A stretch of DNA of 10,506 bases from Gemmatimonadota bacterium. Lineage in GTDB: Bacteria; Gemmatimonadota; Gemmatimonadetes; Longimicrobiales; RSA9. Made by a program: the position numbers and the translations under genes. This document shows, piece by piece, positions 6,008-10,506 of the stretch. The notes under the pieces are model-generated. The model was not told the origin of the DNA, searched no databases, and saw only the letters and a program-made list of their open reading frames with translations. The stretch is from the NCBI GenBank assembly GCA_016207445.1, contig JACQPS010000060.1, forward strand, positions 1 to 10,506, given 5' to 3'. The first letter of the stretch is position 1, and each line of letters opens with the position of its first letter.

Positions 6008-7183
6008 TTGAGTCGCCACCTCTTCACTTCCGAGTCGGTCACGGAAGGACATCCCGACAAGATCGCCGACCAGATCAGTGATGCGATCTTGGATGCCGTG
6101 CTGGAGCAGGATCCGGGGGGCCGCGTCGCGTGCGAGGTCCTGGTCACGACCGGGTTGGCGATCATCGCCGGTGAAATCACGACGCGAGCCGATGTGGACT
6201 ACCGGGCCGTGGCGCGGGGCACGATCCGCTCGATCGGGTATACGGATTCCGCGTACGGCATCGACGGCGACACGTGCGGGCTCTTGCTCACCCTCGACCA
6301 GCAGTCGCCGGATATCGCGCGCGGCGTCGACCCGGGCGGCGCGGGGGATCAGGGCATGATGTTCGGCTATGCCGTGGACGAGACCCCCGAGTTGATGCCG
6401 GCGCCGATCCTGCTGGCGCACCGCCTGACCGAACGCCTGGCCACGCTGCGCCGCGCGGGTGAGCCCGGCTGGCTGCGGCCGGATGGCAAGGCGCAGGTCA
6501 CGCTCGCATACGAGGGCGACCGCCCGGTGCGCGTGCATACGGTGGTGGTCAGCACGCAGCACGACCCGCGGGTCGGGCTCGAGGAGCTGCGCGAGACCGT
6601 GATCGAGCAGGTGATCGTGCCGGTCATGCCCGAAGAGCTCTTTGACCGCCGATCCTGCATCTTCCACGTCAATCCGACCGGCCGCTTCGTGGTCGGCGGG
6701 CCGCACGGCGATGCCGGCCTCACGGGGCGGAAGATCATCGTGGACACCTACGGCGGCGCGGCACGGCACGGCGGGGGCGCCTTCAGCGGCAAGGACGCTT
6801 CCAAGGTGGATCGGTCGGGCGCCTACGCGGCCCGCTGGGCGGCGAAGAACGTGGTCGCGGCCGGGCTGGCGCGCCGGTGCGAGATCCAGCTGGCCTACGC
6901 CATCGGCGTGGCCGAGCCGGTGGCGGTGTACGTGGATTCGTTCGGCACCGGCCGCATTCCGGATGAGAGCATCGCGTCCGCGGTGCGGGAGGTTTTCGAC
7001 TTCCGCCCGCGCGCCATCGTGGAAGCCCTGGGACTGCGGACCCCGGTGTTCCTGCCCACGGCGCGCTACGGCCACTTCGGGCGGGAGCCGTATACGGAAC
7101 GAGCGGGCGGTCGCGAGCGCACGTTCTTTTCCTGGGAGTCGAGGGAGCGCGCCCGGGACCTGAGACAGGTGGCACGCGTCTGA
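6008..7183 (+). CDS. metK: S-adenosylmethionine synthetase
   Basis: The 391-residue enzyme makes S-adenosylmethionine from methionine and ATP in the cytoplasm. The N-terminus HLFTSESVTEGHPDKIADQ includes the catalytic His15 of the GHPDK motif. The ATP-binding hexapeptide region reads GAGDQGMMFGYA, and the P-loop-like motif GGGAFSGKD lies at residues 255-263, followed by KVDRSGAYAARWAAKN. Just ahead, the common GGWGAHGGG reads GGAARHGGG, a mild change outside the catalytic residues. The C-terminal GHFGREPYTE/FSWE end is typical (here YGHFGREPYTER, then FSWES). The length matches the family (380-400). It uses a TTG start with a good Shine-Dalgarno. It is followed after 16 bases by ahcY, which recycles the product left after methyl transfer, so the pair is a functional unit. 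No SAM-responsive leader is visible. Confidence 0.97.
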   Translation: MSRHLFTSESVTEGHPDKIADQISDAILDAVLEQDPGGRVACEVLVTTGLAIIAGEITTRADVDYRAVARGTIRSIGYTDSAYGIDGDTCGLLLTLDQQSPDIARGVDPGGAGDQGMMFGYAVDETPELMPAPILLAHRLTERLATLRRAGEPGWLRPDGKAQVTLAYEGDRPVRVHTVVVSTQHDPRVGLEELRETVIEQVIVPVMPEELFDRRSCIFHVNPTGRFVVGGPHGDAGLTGRKIIVDTYGGAARHGGGAFSGKDASKVDRSGAYAARWAAKNVVAAGLARRCEIQLAYAIGVAEPVAVYVDSFGTGRIPDESIASAVREVFDFRPRAIVEALGLRTPVFLPTARYGHFGREPYTERAGGRERTFFSWESRERARDLRQVARV

Positions 7184-7190
7184 GCAGACA

Positions 7191-7194
7191 GGAG
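7191..7194 (+). promoter_or_regulatory. Ribosome binding site that decides the ahcY start
   Basis: GGAG sits 5 bases before ATG 7200 and overlaps the alternative GTG 7194, so ATG 7200 is the likelier start. Confidence 0.5.
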
Positions 7195-7199
7195 TGAGG

Positions 7200-8543
7200 A
7201 TGGCGATCCAGATGGGAGCGTCGTACGACATCCGCGACCCCGCGCCCGCGGACAAGGGGCGCCTGCGCACCGAGTGGGCGGAGCGGCAGATGCCGGTGCT
7301 GCGGCAGATCCGCGAGCGTTTCGCGCGCGAGCGCCCGCTGGCGGGGCGGCGCATCGCGGCGTGTCTCCATGTCACGACGGAAACCGCGAACCTGGCCCTC
7401 ACACTCAAGGCTGGCGGAGCCGACGTCGCCCTGTGCGCCTCCAATCCGCTGTCCACGCAGGACGATGTGGCGGCCTTCCTCGTGCGCGAGCAGGGCATTG
7501 CCGTCTTCGCCATCAAAGGCGAGGACCACGACACGTACTACGAGCACATCCGTGCGGCGCTCGCCCGCCAGCCGGAGATCACCATGGATGACGGCGCCGA
7601 CCTGGTGGGCGCGCTCCACATGATCGCGCTGAACCGCCTGGACGATCTGGCCGGACCCGTGCGCCGCTGGGCCGCCGGCCTGAGCGCGGACGACCGCCAG
7701 AAGCTCGTGCGGGGCGTGATCGGCTCGACCGAGGAAACGACCACGGGCGTGATCCGCCTGAAGGCGATGGCGCGCGACGACGTGCTGCAGTTCCCCGTGA
7801 TCGCCGTGAACGACTCCTACACCAAGCACCTGTTCGACAATCGCTACGGCACCGGGCAGAGCACGGTCGACGGCATCCTGCGCGCGACCAACGTGCTGCT
7901 GGCGGGATCCGTGGTCGTGGTAGCGGGGTACGGATGGTGCGGCCGCGGCGTCGCCAATCGCATGCGCGGAGCCGGCGCCAGCGTCATCGTGACCGAGGTG
8001 GATTCGATCAAGGCATTGGAAGCCGCCATGGACGGGTTCCGCGTCATGTCCATGGACCGTGCCGCCGCCGAGGGCGACATCTTCGTGACCCTGACCGGCG
8101 ACATCCACGTGATCCGGGAAGAGCATTTCCGACGCATGAAGGATGGCGCGATCGTGGCGAACTCCGGGCATTTCAATGTCGAGCTGGATCTGGGCGCGCT
8201 CGCGCGCGTGGCGGACGGGGAAGCCCGCACGATCCGAGAGTTCGTTCAGGAATTCCGCGTCGGCGGCAAGCGCATCTTCGTCCTGGCGGAGGGGCGGCTG
8301 ATCAACCTGGCGGCGGCGGAGGGGCACCCGGCCGCGGTGATGGACATGAGCTTCGCGAACCAGGCGCTGGCCGCGGAGTATCTGACCCGGCACGCGCAGG
8401 ACCTCGCGCGCCAGGTGCACCGGGTCCCGGAGTCGGTGGATCGCGAGATCGCACGCCTGAAGCTGACCGCCATGGGCATCGAGACCGACCGCCTGACCAC
8501 CGAGCAAGAGCGGTATCTCACCTCCTGGGAAATGGGAACGTGA
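7200..8543 (+). CDS. ahcY: S-adenosylhomocysteine hydrolase, archaeal/Thermotoga type
   Basis: The 447-residue NAD-dependent enzyme splits S-adenosylhomocysteine into adenosine and homocysteine, relieving product inhibition of methyltransferases. Conserved residues seen: His57 (CLHVTTETA), the MDDGADL acidic motif, GSTEETTTGV, the NDSYTK-HLFDN block (Lys209, Asp213, Asn214), the NAD loop VVVAGYGWCGRG (243-250), NSGHFN (His324) and EGHPAAVMDMSFANQ (His376). Several signatures match the archaeal and Thermotoga branch: NRYGTGQST where the common form has NLYGCRES (so the usual Cys is a Thr), and GYGWCGRG for GYGDVGKG. The protein stops after TTEQERYLTSWEMGT, with no KPDHYRY tail, which in the standard enzyme inserts into the partner subunit's NAD site. 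Family reports describe such short forms as active. Start ATG 7200; GTG 7194 adds two residues. Confidence 0.95.
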   Translation: MAIQMGASYDIRDPAPADKGRLRTEWAERQMPVLRQIRERFARERPLAGRRIAACLHVTTETANLALTLKAGGADVALCASNPLSTQDDVAAFLVREQGIAVFAIKGEDHDTYYEHIRAALARQPEITMDDGADLVGALHMIALNRLDDLAGPVRRWAAGLSADDRQKLVRGVIGSTEETTTGVIRLKAMARDDVLQFPVIAVNDSYTKHLFDNRYGTGQSTVDGILRATNVLLAGSVVVVAGYGWCGRGVANRMRGAGASVIVTEVDSIKALEAAMDGFRVMSMDRAAAEGDIFVTLTGDIHVIREEHFRRMKDGAIVANSGHFNVELDLGALARVADGEARTIREFVQEFRVGGKRIFVLAEGRLINLAAAEGHPAAVMDMSFANQALAAEYLTRHAQDLARQVHRVPESVDREIARLKLTAMGIETDRLTTEQERYLTSWEMGT

Positions 8544-8573
8544 CGAAGCACCCCCCGCAGCAGGGAGCCGCCA

Positions 8574-9125
8574 ATGATTGAAGTCAAGGTCCAGAGCCTC
8601 GGCCTCGATCGGACGTCGAACACGCCCGTCGTCATTCTTCAGGAAAAGACGGGCACGCGCGTGTTGCCGATCTGGATCGGACCGGGCGAGGCGAGCGCGA
8701 TCGCGATGGAGCTGGCCGGAATGAAGTTCTCGCGGCCGCTGACCCACGACCTCTTCGCCTCGGTGATCATGGGTCTGGGCGGCGAGCTGCAGCGGGTGAT
8801 GATCACGAAGGTGGTCGAGAACACCTATTACGCGGAGCTGATCATCCAGCGGGGCGCAGAGCTGATCAGCGTGGATGCGCGGCCGTCGGATTCGATCGCG
8901 ATCGCGCTCCGCCTGCGCGCGACCATCTTCACCACGGACGAGCTGCTCGAGAATACGGCCATCGAGATCGCCGAGTCCACCGACCTGACCGAGACCGAGG
9001 CGGGCGGCGAGGGCGAGGGTGGCGAGGCCGCGGAGCAGGAGTCCCAGGGCGGCCTGCGTGCCGAGGCGTTGCAGGAGTACCTCCGCCGGCTGCACCCCGA
9101 GGATTTCGGGCGATTCAGCCCGTGA
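8574..9125 (+). CDS. Bifunctional nuclease family protein (DUF151)
   Basis: The 183-residue protein starts MIEVKVQSLGLDRTSNTPVV, then LPIWIGPGEASAIAMEL, FSRPLTHDLFASVI and the ARPSDSIAIALRL motif. These match the DUF151/bifunctional-nuclease (BFN) domain, with the conserved RPLTHDL and D-RPSD-ia-al elements. Members related to the plant BBD protein have been reported to act on DNA and RNA, but the in vivo role in bacteria is not settled. The domain ends near residue 130. It is followed by a low-complexity Glu/Gly linker (about 141-163) and a short C-terminal helix with LQEYLRRLHPEDFG, whose PEDF end is common in the family. GGGAG lies 6 bases before ATG 8574. The stop overlaps the next gene's GTG (GTGA). 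Nothing is missing from the core domain. Confidence 0.92.
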   Translation: MIEVKVQSLGLDRTSNTPVVILQEKTGTRVLPIWIGPGEASAIAMELAGMKFSRPLTHDLFASVIMGLGGELQRVMITKVVENTYYAELIIQRGAELISVDARPSDSIAIALRLRATIFTTDELLENTAIEIAESTDLTETEAGGEGEGGEAAEQESQGGLRAEALQEYLRRLHPEDFGRFSP

Positions 9126-9817
9126 CCGCGGCCGGCCTCCTGGCCCGCAGGAGCCTGTCCGCGCTCGCGGGCGGGCTCCTCTGTTTTGCGACGCTGGCGG
9201 CCCAGACGCCGCTGGCCGCGCCCGAGACGTCGGCGGCCCAGCCGTCGCTGTTGCGTGGCCGGCTCCTCGATGGCGCGGGCCGCGGCATCGCCGGGGTCCC
9301 GGTCGTCCTGCACCGCGTCGACTCCGCGGGAGGCGCCGAGGTGACGCGTGCGACCAGCGCGAGTGACGGTGGCTTCACGCTTCCGCTCCCCAGCGAGCGC
9401 GGGGGCGAGCGCGGGAGCGAGCGCGGGGGCGAGCGCGGGGGCGAGCGCGGGGGCGCCATCTACTTTGCCGCCGCACGCTACGCCGGCGTGCTGTACGTTG
9501 GGGAGCCGTTCCGTGGGGCCGCGCCGGCCGGCGCATATCTCCTCGTGGTGGGCGGCGGCACCCAGGCGCCTGTGCCGAGGCGCGTGGCTCCCACGGCCAT
9601 CGCGCTGGCGGCCGGACTACTCACGTTGACCGGTGCGGGGTGGGCGTGGCGGCGTGGCCGTGCGCGGCGCCATCGGCGGGAGCTGCTCGTCGAGCTGGCG
9701 GCGCTGGAGGAGCGGTTCGCCGACCCGGCGGGCGCGCTGGCCCCGGCGGAACGGGTGGCGTATGATCAGCGGAGGAGTGCACTTCGGGAGCGATTGAGCC
9801 GTCTGCCATGCCGCTGA
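9122..9817 (+). CDS. Unrecognised exported membrane-anchored protein with Ig-like domain and ERGG repeats
   Basis: I do not recognise a named family for this 231-residue protein. A signal-peptide-like N-terminus (two Arg at 9-10, hydrophobic 12-27, AAQ at 26-28) would export it; there is no lipobox. Residues about 45-88 (RGRLLDGAGRGIAGVPVVL through SDGGFTLPL) look like a carboxypeptidase-regulatory-like β-sandwich. Residues 92-111 are five ERGG units encoded by a 12-bp tandem repeat. A YFAAARYAGVLYVGEPF segment follows, then a membrane helix at about 156-176, a stretch of Arg (177-187) and an α-helical, probably cytosolic tail with the pattern LxxLAALEERF...YDQRRSALRERLSRL. This predicts an extracytoplasmic domain with a short inner tail. 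The start overlaps the DUF151 stop by 4 bases, and the end overlaps recO by 10. The carboxypeptidase-like assignment is inference from pattern, so function is unknown. Confidence 0.72.
   Translation: MTAAGLLARRSLSALAGGLLCFATLAAQTPLAAPETSAAQPSLLRGRLLDGAGRGIAGVPVVLHRVDSAGGAEVTRATSASDGGFTLPLPSERGGERGSERGGERGGERGGAIYFAAARYAGVLYVGEPFRGAAPAGAYLLVVGGGTQAPVPRRVAPTAIALAAGLLTLTGAGWAWRRGRARRHRRELLVELAALEERFADPAGALAPAERVAYDQRRSALRERLSRLPCR
9395..9454 (+). repeat. Five-copy 12-bp tandem repeat inside the membrane protein gene
   Basis: Units of GAGCGCGGGGGC at 9395, 9407, 9419, 9431 and 9443. Only the second differs (one G to A, giving Ser in place of Gly). Each unit codes ERGG in frame, so gain or loss of units keeps the reading frame. 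The lack of drift suggests recent expansion by slippage. Confidence 0.95.
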
Positions 9818-10506
9818 TCAGCGTCCCGGCCATCATCCTGCAGAGCTTCGCCTACAGCGATACCAGCAAGATCCTCCGGCTGCTCACGCGCACGCACGGA
9901 GTGCGCTCGGCCATCGCGAAAGGCGCCCTGCGGCCGCGCAGCCGCTTCGGCGGCGTGCTCGAGCCGTTCACGGAGGGCGTGGCCACCTTCTACCTCAAAG
10001 AAGGGCGCGAGCTGCAGACGCTGAGCGGATTCGAGCTCGGGCGCAGCCGGCAGCGTCTCGGGCGCGATCTGCTGCGCTTCGGCAGCGCTTCGCTGCTGGC
10101 TGAGCTCGTCCTGCGTACGGCCAGTGAAGAGCCCGAGCCTGAGCTCTTCGAGCGCGTGCGCGCAGCGCTCGATCAGCTCGAGGACGCGCCGCCGCAGGTG
10201 CTGGAGGGCGTGGCCCTCGCCGCCTGCTGGTCGCTCCTCGGGCACCTCGGCTTCGCGCCCGCGCTGGACGCCTGCATCGCCTGTGCGCGCCCGCTCGCCG
10301 ATGACGACGACGGCGTCTTCGATTTCGCGGCGGGCGGCGTTCGCTGTCCCGCCTGTGCCGCGGGTGCACCCGGCCGCGCGCTCCCCGCACACGCGCGCCG
10401 GACGCTTGCGCGGCTGTGCCTGGGCGAAATCGTGCCCCTGGAACGCCACGGTGCGCACTGGCAGCTCCTGGGCCGTTTCGTCGCCCACCACGTTGCCGAC
10501 CAGGCC
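9808..10506 (+). CDS. recO: DNA repair protein RecO, N-terminal part
   Basis: The frame runs open to the window end with 233 codons and no stop. It starts MPLISVPAIILQSFAYSDTS, and has LLTRTHGVRSAIAKGALRPRS and FGGVLEPF, the β-barrel (OB-fold) N-terminal domain of RecO. A helical middle follows. A zinc site is clear: Cys156-x2-Cys159 (CIAC) and Cys180-x2-Cys183 (CPAC), as in bacterial RecO. RecO binds single-stranded DNA and SSB, and with RecR loads RecA in the RecF repair pathway. The ATG at 9808 overlaps the preceding gene by 10 bases, so it is probably co-translated. The usual length is about 240-260 residues, so only a short C-terminal piece is missing. Confidence 0.94.
   Translation, partial: MPLISVPAIILQSFAYSDTSKILRLLTRTHGVRSAIAKGALRPRSRFGGVLEPFTEGVATFYLKEGRELQTLSGFELGRSRQRLGRDLLRFGSASLLAELVLRTASEEPEPELFERVRAALDQLEDAPPQVLEGVALAACWSLLGHLGFAPALDACIACARPLADDDDGVFDFAAGGVRCPACAAGAPGRALPAHARRTLARLCLGEIVPLERHGAHWQLLGRFVAHHVADQA

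Noticed and set aside
7171..7187. TGGCAC resembling a sigma-54 -24 element near the metK end
   Set aside because: The -12 side reads TGAGC at the expected place, not TTGCA/T, and the site is too close to ahcY to be convincing.
7184..7199. Possible SAH riboswitch before ahcY
   Set aside because: Only 16 bases separate metK and ahcY. An aptamer would have to overlap the metK coding end, and I see no such pattern.
6783..9095. A 770-codon open frame on the - strand, with others at 390-1691, 4149-5858 and 5855-7534
   Set aside because: All lie opposite strongly conserved genes (hprK, ptsI, metK, ahcY, DUF151), and their products are Arg/Ala/His-rich without any motif. They result from high third-position GC.
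9395..9454. CRISPR-like array
   Set aside because: Units are directly adjacent with no spacers, only 12 bp, and lie in frame inside a coding gene.

Overview
The window is a very G+C-rich bacterial chromosome segment with every convincing gene on the + strand. Genes are packed head to tail: most junctions overlap or are separated by only a few bases, and the largest gap is 44 bases. GTG and TTG starts are common. I see no mobile element, RNA gene, CRISPR array or clear terminator. The gene set is housekeeping and regulatory. The combination of a complete mannose-family PTS with HPr kinase, an archaeal/Thermotoga-type S-adenosylhomocysteine hydrolase, and a DUF151 nuclease next to recO suggests a Gram-negative-type, high-GC, deep-branching bacterium. 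Gemmatimonadota is my first guess, but this is inference from composition and gene content only.

Layout: (1) 2-247, the C-terminal end of a GT4-type glycosyltransferase whose start lies outside the window. (2) 280-5963, a self-contained phosphotransferase module: a short ribosome hibernation factor (hpf/raiA type), HPr kinase/phosphorylase (hprK), mannose-family EIIA, EIIB, EIIC and EIID, then HPr (ptsH) and Enzyme I (ptsI). (3) 6008-8543, two steps of the activated methyl cycle: S-adenosylmethionine synthetase (metK) and S-adenosylhomocysteine hydrolase (ahcY). (4) 8574-9125, a bifunctional-nuclease (DUF151) protein. (5) 9122-9817, an unrecognised secreted or membrane-anchored protein with an internal five-copy 12-bp tandem repeat. 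(6) 9808 to the window end, the N-terminal 233 residues of the recombination mediator RecO.

How the genes work together: EI takes phosphate from PEP and passes it to His25 of HPr, then to His14 of EIIA and His14 of EIIB, with EIIC and EIID forming the membrane channel. HPr also keeps the regulatory serine (Ser56, equivalent to Ser46) that the co-encoded HprK phosphorylates, so the cluster holds both the transport chain and its feedback loop. No sugar-catabolic enzyme and no local transcription factor is visible, so substrate and output are unknown. metK makes SAM, and ahcY removes the SAH left after methyl transfer. The downstream nuclease-family gene, membrane protein and recO share overlaps and may be one transcription unit.

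The most interesting points are the compact HprK-regulated PTS tied to a ribosome hibernation gene, the unusual short EIIC with a divergent EIID, the archaeal-type AhcY that lacks the usual C-terminal tail, and the undescribed repeat-bearing membrane protein. None of these alone proves a new system.
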